This document shows, one piece after another, positions 34,963 through 43,130 of a stretch of 64,000 bases of DNA (positions within the stretch are counted from its first letter, which is position 1; every line of letters begins with the position of its first letter). The position numbers were made by a program, and so were the translations under genes. Below the pieces are notes generated by a model. It saw only the letters and a program-made list of their open reading frames with translations, was not told the origin of the DNA and ran no database searches. Location of the stretch: positions 22,553 through 86,552 of the forward strand of contig JALQPE010000422.1 of NCBI GenBank assembly GCA_030407315.1, in the 5' to 3' direction. The DNA comes from Asparagopsis taxiformis. Taxonomy: Eukaryota; Rhodophyta; Florideophyceae; Bonnemaisoniales; Bonnemaisoniaceae.

Positions 34963-36180
34963 TTAAAATACTTTCTGCTTGAATATGTTGGAGAAGAATG
35001 CATTCGCAACATCCTCAGCAGTGTCAGTACCTCTTGACTTGATAAAATGAACTCTTCTCCTCAACCGGTCTACCCAGGTAGTTATGGCATCATAACCGTC
35101 TTTTGTCTTGGGTAGACTTACGATAAAGTCGGTTGCTAGAGATCCCCATCTTCTCTCAGGAATCTCTAGAGAAGTTGGATCAGTCAACTTCTTCTGATTA
35201 GAGTCTTTGTATTGCTGACACTTCATGCATCCCTCCACATACTTCCGGACATCTCGGGCTTTGTGTCTCCAATGGAATTTTTCAAGTCTTGCTAGCGTCT
35301 TCAAGAACTTGAAATGACCGCTTATCCTAGAGTCATGTGCCATTTGCAAAATACTGGACACAGACCTTCTCGGTACACACAACTTTCCATTGTAAAATAG
35401 CCTCGCCCGTTCACGACAAAACAATGGTACGATCTTTTCCAATTTCCGTTTCTGAATCTCATCTTCAGGAAAATCTCCTTCCATGGCTCTTACCACTGGT
35501 CCGAAGAACTGGTGATCATCATATCGGGTTACAATGTCCTCAAAATTGATTTCAGGTACTTCAATATTGCTAAATGAAGCATTTCGCCCAGTTATAACGT
35601 GAGGAGCCCTTGATAAAACATCGCCCAATACATGAATCTTTCCAGGTTTGAGGGTTATCGGGAATATACCAAAGTTACCTAGAGTTTCCAACCATCTCGC
35701 TTCTTTTCGACTCAACTTGGCTTTCGAAAAGAAACTCTTTAGCACTTGGTTGTCTGTGAATATTTCAAATTCAACTCCTTCGAGGTAACATCGAAATCTT
35801 TCCAAGAAACAAATCAAAGCCAAAAGTTCTCGATCATTCGCTGTATAATCTGCCTCAGTGGATGATAACTTCTTTGAGTAGAAGGCAATAACACGATCCT
35901 TCCCATTCTCGTCCAGCTGAGTTAGAGTACCACCAACAGCGAGCTGAGATGCATCAACATGACCTCGGAAGGCCTTTCTCCAATCAGGTGCAACTAATAT
36001 TGGAGCCTGAATCATTGCATCTTTCAACTTTTGGAAAGCTTCATCACAGATTTCATCCCAGTGTCCAATAACCTTTTCTTTCTTCGTCAGATCCGTCAAT
36101 GGAGCCGCAATCCCAGAGAATTTCGGAATGAACCTTCGGAAAAACTGTAAGAGACCAAGGAAACTTCTCAACTCTGTCAA
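34963..36180 (-). pseudogene. Gypsy RNase H and integrase, truncated
   Basis: 405 codons. They begin with the end of the reverse transcriptase (LRSFLGLLQFFRRFIPKF). RNase H follows (GHVDASQLAVGG, NDRELLALI, IFTDNQVLKSF). The integrase has a zinc site (H-H-C-C in HDSRISGHFKFLKTL and GCMKCQQY) and the first catalytic Asp of the core (ATDFIVSLP). The core ends at NAFFSNIF and the second and third catalytic residues are missing. The frame change from the reverse transcriptase is near 36200-36330, where the bridging sequence is read in another frame (36319-36053). Confidence 0.9.
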
Positions 36181-36325
36181 TGATTTTGGTTTGGCCAGGT
36201 TTTAAGGACGTCAACCTTTTCAGGATTAACCCTGATGCCGTCTCTACCAACCAAAAATCCCAAGAAGTCGATCTCTGTCTGAAAGAATTCACATTTCTTT
36301 GGAGAAACGTACAATTCATTTCTTT

Positions 36326-36967
36326 TCAGACGCTCCAATACAGTTTCCAAATTCCGAAAATGTTCCTCTTCCGTTTGCTGAATACTAGTAAATCATCCAT
36401 GTAAACAACCAAGAAAACATCAATGCAATCATAGAAAATCTGGTTCATCAAGGTCTGAAACGTTGCAGGAGCGTTACACAAACCCATAGGCATGACAAGA
36501 TATTCAAACTGCCCATATTTTGTATTAAACGCTGTTTTCTCGATGTCTTCCGGTTTCACCCTGATCTGATGGAACCCCGTCTTGAGGTCTAGTTTTGAAA
36601 AATATTTTGATCCCCCAAGGCGATCAAACATTTCATCAGATCTCGGTATTGGAGCGTTATTCCTCTTCGTGATTCGATTCAAAGCTCGATAATCGACTAC
36701 TCCACGAAGTTTGTCTTTCTCTTTGACAAATAACAGAGGAGCTCCATAAGGTGACTTACTTGATCTTATTTTTCCTTTCTTCAGCAGTTCCTCGACATAT
36801 TCCTTAGCTGCTCTTAGTTCCGCGGGAGATAGCTGAAATAGAGGTCTCAGTGGAGGTTTAGCATCTTTCTGAACATCGATCGCGTGATCTACTGTTCGCT
36901 TGGGCGGAAGACCATCTGGAAGATCACTTCTGAACACTTCCTGGTACTTTTTCAGTAACTTCCCCAA
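36326..36967 (-). CDS. Gypsy reverse transcriptase (N-terminal two thirds)
   Basis: 213 codons with clear Ty3/gypsy motifs: LFQLSPAELRAAKEYVEELL, YGAPLLFVKEKD, RGVVDYRALN, FSKLDLKTGFHQIRV (first Asp), YLVMPMGLCNAPATFQ and VVYMDDLLVFS (YMDD). It ends at an indel near 36330, after which the thumb region continues in another frame. It would copy element RNA to DNA. Confidence 0.92.
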   Translation of the reverse strand: MGKLLKKYQEVFRSDLPDGLPPKRTVDHAIDVQKDAKPPLRPLFQLSPAELRAAKEYVEELLKKGKIRSSKSPYGAPLLFVKEKDKLRGVVDYRALNRITKRNNAPIPRSDEMFDRLGGSKYFSKLDLKTGFHQIRVKPEDIEKTAFNTKYGQFEYLVMPMGLCNAPATFQTLMNQIFYDCIDVFLVVYMDDLLVFSKRKRNIFGIWKLYWSV

Positions 36968-36970
36968 CCT

Positions 36971-37741
36971 CTAACTGTGTTTGGAACCTTTCATTCCCTG
37001 AATATTTTCCTTTTCGAACACTTGATACACTTCAAAGTCATTACTGTTCTTCCTTTTCCGTAACATTTTTCTGAATTTTCTCACTCCAAGATTCGTCACA
37101 TGAATCCTTGGATCATCAAGATCTTTACAGGCGTGAAGCAACTGATGGCCACATTTCACAATCCTTTTCTTGTAATCGATAACTGGATTGTGGGCGACAT
37201 GCCATGGCATCCCCAAAAGAACATCATACCTACAATTGGCAACAACCCAATTTGATGTATAGGTATGTGAACCCATATTCAATGTTCCTTTGATGATTAA
37301 TTCAGATGCTTCTTCAGTGGAACCTTTTCGAGAGTGTGAGACTTGTATTTTCTCTTTCTGAATCATGAAATTTCCTCGAGATTTCTGCTTCCTCAGAAAC
37401 TCGGCCCCTACTTCGTTGGTATTGCATCCATCATCTTTCAATACTTTGACTGGTAATCCGTTCAACTTTCCATGGAAAACCAATAATGGATCTACTGGTA
37501 TAGGGTCATCAGTAGTGATGCTTTCTTTCCCAACAATAGTATTTGATTCAGCTTCCAAGACTCTCGGCTCTACACGGCCCTTCTCCTGCCTTGGAACAGC
37601 CTTTCCTGGCTTTTCTGGTCTCTTAACTTGCGCATCAGCGCATCGAACATTCACATTCCTTTCAGGTCCATCCTGAGCGTATAACTTGTTTTTAGGAGGA
37701 CCGACTAGTTTTCCTGTGGAAAGGAACTTTGTGCCCTCCAA
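36971..37741 (-). CDS. Gypsy protease region
   Basis: 256 codons between Gag and reverse transcriptase. A retropepsin-like part begins near residue 90: LLVFHGKLNGLPVKVLKDDG, then NTNEVGAEFLRK. The usual D-S/T-G triad appears as D-D-G (LKDDGCN). Later, NWVVANCRYDVLLGMPW matches the region that follows the flap (normally DVILGMDW). The frame overlaps the Gag frame by 37 bp and is separated from the reverse transcriptase by a stop at 36971. The DDG may be an inactivating change or a family variant. Confidence 0.75.
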   Translation of the reverse strand: MEGTKFLSTGKLVGPPKNKLYAQDGPERNVNVRCADAQVKRPEKPGKAVPRQEKGRVEPRVLEAESNTIVGKESITTDDPIPVDPLLVFHGKLNGLPVKVLKDDGCNTNEVGAEFLRKQKSRGNFMIQKEKIQVSHSRKGSTEEASELIIKGTLNMGSHTYTSNWVVANCRYDVLLGMPWHVAHNPVIDYKKRIVKCGHQLLHACKDLDDPRIHVTNLGVRKFRKMLRKRKNSNDFEVYQVFEKENIQGMKGSKHS

Positions 37742-38472
37742 TGAACCTGAGTTTTGTTCGTGTTAAGCCTCTTCTTGACTTCCCCTTTGTGCCTATACGC
37801 TCTGCAACCGGGCTTGTGACATACAAAGCATAGGTTCTCACGAATATCCTTCCTCTTCTGGGCATTCATGGAATGGCTTTTCTCGAAGTTGCCGATTTCC
37901 ATGGGAGCGTACCCGGAATAACTTGAAGGAACAACTTTCCCTGTGTAGAACCCAGCTCCGTAATAAGCACCATCAACGCTAAGAGCAATGTTTGCAGCGG
38001 AATCAAGGTCCGATGGATTGTTCTTGCGAACATCAAGAAGAATATGAGACTTGAGACCTTCACAGAAACGAGCCAACTTCTCACCCTCACTCATATCCTG
38101 GATATTGATTACGATGTTCCTAAACTCGGAAAGATAGGCAGAAACGCTTGTTTTCTGTTTCAACTTGCTGAGCTTATCGCGAGCTCTAACAGCACTATCT
38201 TGAGGAACGAACTCTTGAATAACCAGGTTTGAAAAGGCCTCCCAAGAATCAGGCATTTTCGCTCCGTTGACAACGGTAAACCACCAGTTGGCAGCCACCC
38301 CTGTCATGAACGTCGAAGCGAAATCAATAGCTTGTTTATCGGATATTTCTGCATCCGAGCCTACCTGAATGAGAGAAATGTACCTTCCAACAGAGTATAG
38401 CCACGTCCGAACAGTAAACGCATCACGCGTTCCATCGAATGTCGGGGGCTTATTGGGCTTCAATAACGACAT
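37705..38472 (-). CDS. Gypsy Gag with permuted zinc knuckle
   Basis: 255 codons. Residues about 10-150 match the retrotransposon Gag fold (PPTFDGTRDAFTVRTWLYSV, FMTGVAANWWF, SWEAFSNLVIQEFVPQD, SVSAYLSEFRNIV, KLARFCEGLKSHI). Near the C terminus is a zinc-knuckle-like C-x2-C-x4-C-x4-H (CFVCHKPGCRAYRH), a permutation of the usual CCHC. It would form the particle and bind RNA. The ATG at 38472 starts right at the conserved N terminus. Confidence 0.9.
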   Translation of the reverse strand: MSLLKPNKPPTFDGTRDAFTVRTWLYSVGRYISLIQVGSDAEISDKQAIDFASTFMTGVAANWWFTVVNGAKMPDSWEAFSNLVIQEFVPQDSAVRARDKLSKLKQKTSVSAYLSEFRNIVINIQDMSEGEKLARFCEGLKSHILLDVRKNNPSDLDSAANIALSVDGAYYGAGFYTGKVVPSSYSGYAPMEIGNFEKSHSMNAQKRKDIRENLCFVCHKPGCRAYRHKGEVKKRLNTNKTQVHWRAQSSFPQEN

Positions 38473-38961
38473 AATGACAGTGTTCTTTCCAAACTGAAAA
38501 CCTTAAAAAAACTTCTTTCTTCTTCAACAACAAATTTCCAGTTTCCAATTTTTGAAAGGATTCGTCCTTTGACGACGGGTCCTCTACCCGTGGAGAGAGG
38601 AATTTCAGCACTCTGATCACACCCACCCCAGGGAATGTGGTTCAACGATCCGTTCGGGATATCCCCACCAGTTTACGATATAAACCCTTCGGTGTCCTTA
38701 CCCTATAAGAAAGTTACTCGAGTCGACCGTACCCAACTTTCCTCGAGTTTTCCTATCTCCTCTCCACCCCTCTTAGTCCAAGTCCTTACCCCTATCAAGC
38801 CTGCGTTACCCATATCCGTGACCCTGTCGGTCCACCTAGCTAACAGCCAACAAGTGGAATAGGATTTATAGGGAATACAATTGGCGATAGCACAGGACTG
38901 GTCAGAGGATGGTCTTGAGAATCAAGAATCCCTCCAGGAAGCTAAACTTCCGATCTAGGTT

Positions 38962-39175
38962 CTGTAAGTGGGATGTCTGGCTCTCCAGCCCTCAGACACC
39001 ACCTGGCCCTCCTGCCCTCAGGTACAACCCGGCTCTCCTGCCCTCAGGTTGACCACTTACAGTCCCTCCTGTAGGCCCTTAGTTACCTGACCTTCCTGCC
39101 CTCAGGTAACTTACCCTTGCTCAAGGGGTAGCAGACACTACAGTTCTTACACCTGTCACTCCTGCCCTCAGGTGT
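38962..39175. repeat. Array of hairpins with covarying stems and a constant 13-nt loop
   Basis: Five hairpins share the loop pattern N-C-N-C/T-TCC-T/A-GCCCT (13 nt) but have different, self-complementary stems. They are GTCTG/CAGAC (38975-38997), ACCTG/CAGGT (39001-39023), CAACCCG/CAGGTTG with one mismatch (39025-39051), GTTACCTG/CAGGTAAC (39082-39110) and ACACCTG/CAGGTGT (39149-39175). The first three are enclosed by a perfect 10-bp stem, CTGTAAGTGG (38962-38971) with CCACTTACAG (39053-39062), giving a cloverleaf shape. Confidence 0.9.
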
Positions 39176-39370
39176 TCAATAACTCCCAACGATGGCTTTT
39201 CAGCCAAGAGCTTGCAGTCGGCCGGCGTTTGCCGAACTGCTCACTCAGTGCGCCCGTAGAAAGCGATGCTACCAGTGAAACGAATGTGTATACGGGATAG
39301 CTGAGTGGTAGTTGTTTTCGTTGAATGATCGATGATGCCTCCGATCCCCCAAGACCGGAGTTGACCATGC

Positions 39371-39381
39371 CTTTTTATACC
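39371..39381 (-). promoter_or_regulatory. TATA box of gypsy LTR
   Basis: GGTATAAAAAG on the minus strand, upstream of the hairpin leader and pointing towards Gag. The position fits an LTR promoter. Confidence 0.55.
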
Positions 39382-40454
39382 CACCATAGAATTTTAGTTC
39401 GATGTCGAACTAATTCTAGAAAATACTAATCAAATAAAATTATGTCATCAAAATAAATCTAACATGATGCCATCATGACATCACTCGATGACATAGCCAA
39501 CTAGATACTTCTAGGCGTAACAGCAAGTTACTTTCTAGCAGCCTATAGTATATGAGTACACTTAGTGTAACTTGTAGTGTCTAGAATACACTAGTTTATG
39601 CTGGCCATTGCTGGCATCAGCTTCAGTTCGTTACAAATACAGTCAACTTGGGGTGCCCACAATACGCAACCAGTCCTCCACCGTTACACACTGCAACTCG
39701 ATCAACGTCGCGATCGGGTTTGAATTTGTTGATCACATCCCCTTTCCCTTCAGCGACATCTTCAACTTTTCTCACCTCAATCTCTCTCGATCTCCTGTTC
39801 AACAAAGCCATGAATGAGTCATCACACGATATCCCAAACGCTCTGATGTCACTGACGAACGAATCTTCGGCACCACGCAAGTTGGCACCTCCCCCACGTG
39901 TCGTGTCCCACACAAACACGATTCCATCGTTGTAGTCGCCCAAAAATAACTGTGATTCATCTTTGTTCAGTACAATCGACCATGGCAGCATCATTCGAGA
40001 GTCGTCGAATCGGTGTATCATAGAAACGCCAGTCGAGGCACTTTTCACGTCCCACACAATAAACACAATAACCTCCCTTGGCCCTGCGGAGTACAACAAA
40101 TTTGTTAGACTATAAAGAATGTTGTGCATGCGCAGACACTAGAGTTGGCATGTCGCCTGGTTATATGGATATCCCAACGGAGCGGAGCCGATTGGCCAGG
40201 GAGGAGATGAGGGATATGATTATCCCAACACGCCCCCCCTCCCTGGGCAAGCGGTGAAGCGGTAGGAGGCGTAGTAGCCTGAGGTGAAGAGGAAAGGGAG
40301 ATATTGTTATGTGATGGGATGTAGGCATGATTTTCAGCCTGTCTTGAATAGATATGAGTCTTGTTGACTTGTCGTAGCGGGATTTGTCGTCGCTGTGAGG
40401 TGATTGGCGGTAGTTGCGTCGCCGTGTTGAATAAATTATGATGCAGCGGTGCTT

Positions 40455-40471
40455 GTGAGAATCGAACTCAC
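40455..40471 (-). other. tRNA T-arm-like stem-loop inside the TRIM
   Basis: On the minus strand GTGAG-TTCGATT-CTCAC, a perfect 5-bp stem with a 7-nt loop that fits a tRNA T arm and a polymerase III B box (GTTCGATTC). It lies 19 bases after the primer-binding site. No complete tRNA gene surrounds it. Confidence 0.55.
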
Positions 40472-40490
40472 GCAGTCCAGTTAACGATAT

Positions 40491-40504
40491 CTGGGCCCAT
40501 AACC
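40491..40504 (-). promoter_or_regulatory. TRIM primer-binding site (half initiator tRNA-Met)
   Basis: GGTTATGGGCCCAG on the minus strand, next to the 5' LTR. It is perfectly complementary to the anticodon arm of a eukaryotic initiator tRNA-Met. Confidence 0.85.
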
Positions 40505-41977
40505 TGTTAGACTATAAAGAATGTTGTGCCTGCGCAGACACTAGAGTTGGCATGTCGCCTGGTTATATGAATATCCCAACAAAATTTGCATCACTGCTGA
40601 ACAAAACTGAACATACCATATTTTGGTGCCCAATCAGCGGCTCACAAGCTTGTCGCCGATCTTGTACACTCCACAATCGTACACTCTCGTCGTTAGATCC
40701 CGACGCGATGATACGTTCGTCGGCACTCAGCGCAACACAGTTGACTTTCTCTGTGTGTCCTGTGAGCGCCTCTCCATTCGGTGTCCACGTGTCCACGTCC
40801 CAAACTCGAAGTGTATGATCAGATGATCCAGACACCAACACGTTTCCACTGATCCCAACAGCCAACGACCATATCGTAGAACTGTGCGCGCCAACACACT
40901 TCAACACGCGTCCACTTGTCGCCTCCACGAATCGCACATTGCCACTCGACGACCCAACAGCCAGTACTCCACGTGTCGGCAGCAGGACGGCATACCACAG
41001 GAATTCATAGTTCTCCAGCTTGACCTTGAATGATCGATGCAGCGATTTCCTCCACACCTTCACAATTCCCTCAAGTGAACATGAGTAGATATCTCCGCTT
41101 CTCCTGTCAATGCAAATCCCTATCACTGTAGTGTTGTGTCCATCTTGTATACAACGCTCCTCGCCATCATTGCATCCAATGACGCGAACTTCCCCTCTAC
41201 GGCCACCAATCACCAATTCATCCTCTTCTACACCCAAATCCATGCGCATGATATTGACTTGCGTTGCCAGCAAACCTTTCAGCTCACTGTCGACACTGTT
41301 CAACACCCCAGCACCAGCACGAACCCACGGTCGAGCACTGTGCTCCTCGATGCCCCACATCACTCGTCGGATGACACTCGAGTCGCTTCGCAGAGAAGCA
41401 AGCCGCCCAAAAAGCTGGAACGAACACTCTCCGCGATTATTCATGCAGAACGGGACTATACACCTGTGCATCGTCTCTATCAGAGTCTCGATGTCTTCCA
41501 TGAGTACACCTCGGTTGTCGCCACTCTCATTTCTCTCAATGTAGTCGCGCAGCATTCCTAGGTCGGACATGATCTTGCGGAACGTGTAGACATTCGAGCA
41601 CTTCAAGCAATGTGGAAATATCATAGTACAACACAACTGAAAATCAAGCTGACATTATCTTCAAGCTGAAACGTTCAATAACATGAACGTTGAAATAATT
41701 AAGGGATTGAACAAATTAGTACGTTCATACATTAATGACTCACAATGGATGTGAAACTCAGAATAGCACACAACAATGGTGAACAGCTAGATTACAAAAT
41801 AGTATATTAGATAGAGAATGCTGAAGGTTGCAAGAGAGAGCATGAGGGACCATCAGCGATCATCAGAGATCATCAGAACAACTTCATCAGAGAGAGAGCA
41901 ATAGCTCTTGCAACCTGAAGCAAGTGATAACTTGCCAAGATACAAGTCCATAACTTGTATACACATTAAACCTGCTG

Positions 41978-42796
41978 GTGATAACCAGTTTACATTCACC
42001 TGGTATTATTACTGCCGCATTCAATCAACGCCCAACGATTGGACTGGATGTCACCGAGACAGTCTACAGATATATATCTTTCAAGCCGGCCGGAGAAAGT
42101 CCAGGAAGATTCTTTGAGCGGATGGATAGGATCATGCAGAACAAGGTACCAGAAGGTGGAACCAATCATTCAGGGCAAAGCAAATTGTGTCCACCACCCA
42201 TGTTTGAGACAATATCTCACCCTATATTGGACACAGTCGATCCATGTGATGCAGTGAAATTCGTACGCGAACGTGATCGATATGAAATGCTTATAGCCCA
42301 AAAGAAAAAAGAAGGGCATTCAATAACTGCTGCTTCTTACCGTGTATCAGTTGACCCTACTGTGTTGTCATCGATGCACGAGTTTGGATTTTTCGACTCT
42401 ATTGCTCCCGGAGTTGATTTACGATACATTACGGATGACAACATCAAGAAATGCATCGATTCACTAGCTGTATCTCAACTATCTAAAACTGTTGACTCTA
42501 ATGCCATCAACAGAGCAGTCATGTCAGTCAGAATGAACATGAACATCAGAGGTGCGAGACCAAGAGTATACCAACTCGCAGTGGATTTCACTAGAAAACT
42601 TGAAGACATCGGATACGGTACTTTCAAGACACAGAATACCACCATGGCAACCAAACTATTTGCACAACGCCTACACCCCAGAGCGTTACGACTGCAAATA
42701 CAGAATGATTTCGAATATATTCCAAGTCTAAAGACGTCATGGAAGGAATTTCTTCGCCACGTTCACTACGGTGTTGGGAATGAAAAAAGACAGTAA
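41978..42796 (+). CDS. Gag-like or unknown ORF of the inserted element
   Basis: 272 codons, hydrophilic, about half helical. The C-terminal stretch TKLFAQRLHPRALRLQIQND, then EYIPSLKTSWKEFLRHVHYG, resembles Gag-type C-terminal helical domains, but I cannot assign it to a family. Its stop codon lies in the first unit of the palindrome cluster. No protease or polymerase follows, so it is either a truncated retroelement or a non-autonomous one. The frame may begin before the ATG at 41978. Confidence 0.5.
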   Translation: MITSLHSPGIITAAFNQRPTIGLDVTETVYRYISFKPAGESPGRFFERMDRIMQNKVPEGGTNHSGQSKLCPPPMFETISHPILDTVDPCDAVKFVRERDRYEMLIAQKKKEGHSITAASYRVSVDPTVLSSMHEFGFFDSIAPGVDLRYITDDNIKKCIDSLAVSQLSKTVDSNAINRAVMSVRMNMNIRGARPRVYQLAVDFTRKLEDIGYGTFKTQNTTMATKLFAQRLHPRALRLQIQNDFEYIPSLKTSWKEFLRHVHYGVGNEKRQ

Positions 42797-43130
42797 ATTT
42801 ACTGTCTGAGACAGTAAAAATTACTGTCTGGCCAAGACAGTGCGCGGAGACAGTAAAATTTACTGTCTGGAAATTTCAGAATACTGCTGCAGCAATAAAA
42901 TGGCACGAAATCTGGACAGTACCAAAAACAGTAAAATTTACTGTCCAGAACAGTAAATTTTACTGTCCGGAAGTGTTGCCGCCAGACAGTATGTGCAGAC
43001 AGTACATTTTACTGTCTAAGGCAGTGCATTGTATTGTATTACTGCACTGTCTGGGGAAATCTGTAGACAGTAGTGTAGATAGGAAATTGTATTGTCTGCG
43101 GGTAGTAACGTACATTGGTTGACATCACTG
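42787..43130. repeat. Cluster of CAGTAAATTTACTG palindromes
   Basis: At least five palindromes of 18-22 bp with the arm AGACAGTAAA and its complement (for example at about 42788-42808, 42811-42833, 42849-42869 and 42929-42977). Single arms GACAGT and ACTGTC are scattered between. Loops are absent or a few A/T bases. There is no coding potential. Confidence 0.85.

Larger units (their letters stand above)
29012..34975 (-). mobile_element. DIRS-type tyrosine-recombinase retrotransposon
   Basis: The order on the minus strand is Gag-like, reverse transcriptase, RNase H, then tyrosine recombinase, with overlapping frames. This is DIRS organisation; these elements integrate by recombinase, not by a DDE integrase. 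I could not find the expected inverted or split direct terminal repeats, so both ends are approximate. The right end is set where gypsy integrase homology stops, the left end at the copia-2 target duplication. Bases 29012-29547 carry no gene and may hold the 3' terminal repeats. Confidence 0.82.
34976..39622 (-). mobile_element. Ty3/gypsy retrotransposon, 3'-truncated in integrase
   Basis: On the minus strand the order is leader or LTR, Gag, protease, reverse transcriptase, RNase H, integrase. The integrase stops after its first catalytic block near 34976, where the DIRS element begins. No 3' LTR is present, so the 5' LTR limits are uncertain. The LTR probably lies between about 38640 and 39600, because a TATA box is found at 39371. 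The right end abuts a truncated NLR copy at about 39622. Confidence 0.85.
38473..39622 (-). repeat. Gypsy leader and presumed 5' LTR
   Basis: There is no open gene. The minus strand has a TATA box (GGTATAAAAAGG) at 39371-39381, and a 9-bp inverted repeat with a 2-nt spacer at 39394-39413 (TTAGTTCGA). The array of hairpins lies at 38962-39175. With no second LTR for comparison, the LTR edges are a guess; a TGTTACGCC start near 39520 is possible. Confidence 0.5.
40103..40581 (-). mobile_element. TRIM-like miniature LTR retrotransposon, 479 bp
   Basis: The LTRs are 40505-40581 (77 bp) and 40103-40230 (128 bp, with a 51-bp extension). The target duplication AAATT lies on both sides (40098-40102 and 40582-40586). 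On the minus strand the primer site GGTTATGGGCCCAG follows the 5' LTR at once, and a polypurine tract (GGGAGGGGGGGCG) precedes the 3' LTR. The interior has no coding capacity, so it must borrow proteins from a copia element. It lies inside an NLR WD40 region. Confidence 0.93.
39623..41583 (-). pseudogene. NLR fragment, copy 4: WD40 part, split by TRIM insertion
   Basis: It is homologous to the middle of the NLR copy at 9.7-14 kb. Bases 41583-40587 encode the helical region (RKIMSDLGMLRDYIERN, SARPWVRAGAGVLNSVDSELKGLL) and several WD40 repeats (VLVSGSSDHTLRVWDVD, IIASGSNDESVRLWS). A 479-bp TRIM then interrupts after LFSSDANF. The frame resumes beyond it with LYSAGPREVIVFIVWDVKSA and ends after VAYCGHPKLTVF, cut at about 39630 by the gypsy side. 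NB-ARC and TIR are both missing; the N-terminal side is cut at 41583 by another element. One copy thus records three separate insertions or breaks. Confidence 0.87.
41584..43130 (+). mobile_element. Element inserted in NLR copy 4, with gag-like ORF and palindromes
   Basis: NLR homology stops at 41583, and a sequence starting TGTAGACATTCG begins. It contains an inverted pair GGTTGCAAGAG / CTCTTGCAACC (41826-41836 and 41909-41919), several small hairpins, a 272-codon ORF, and a palindrome cluster to about 43130. An LTR of about 400 bp ending ...TTTACA near 41993 is possible but unproven, because no second copy is in the window. The right end is not defined; no NLR sequence resumes. Confidence 0.45.

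Noticed and set aside
29012..34975. Terminal repeats of the DIRS element
   Set aside because: Inverted and split direct repeats were looked for at both ends; only short words (ATGGCAGCACAT twice near 29.35 and 29.49 kb) were seen, not enough to claim.
40440..40504. Possible complete tRNA gene
   Set aside because: Only a T-arm-like stem-loop is present. No acceptor or D arm can be paired, and the anticodon-arm similarity is antisense, so it is a primer-binding site.
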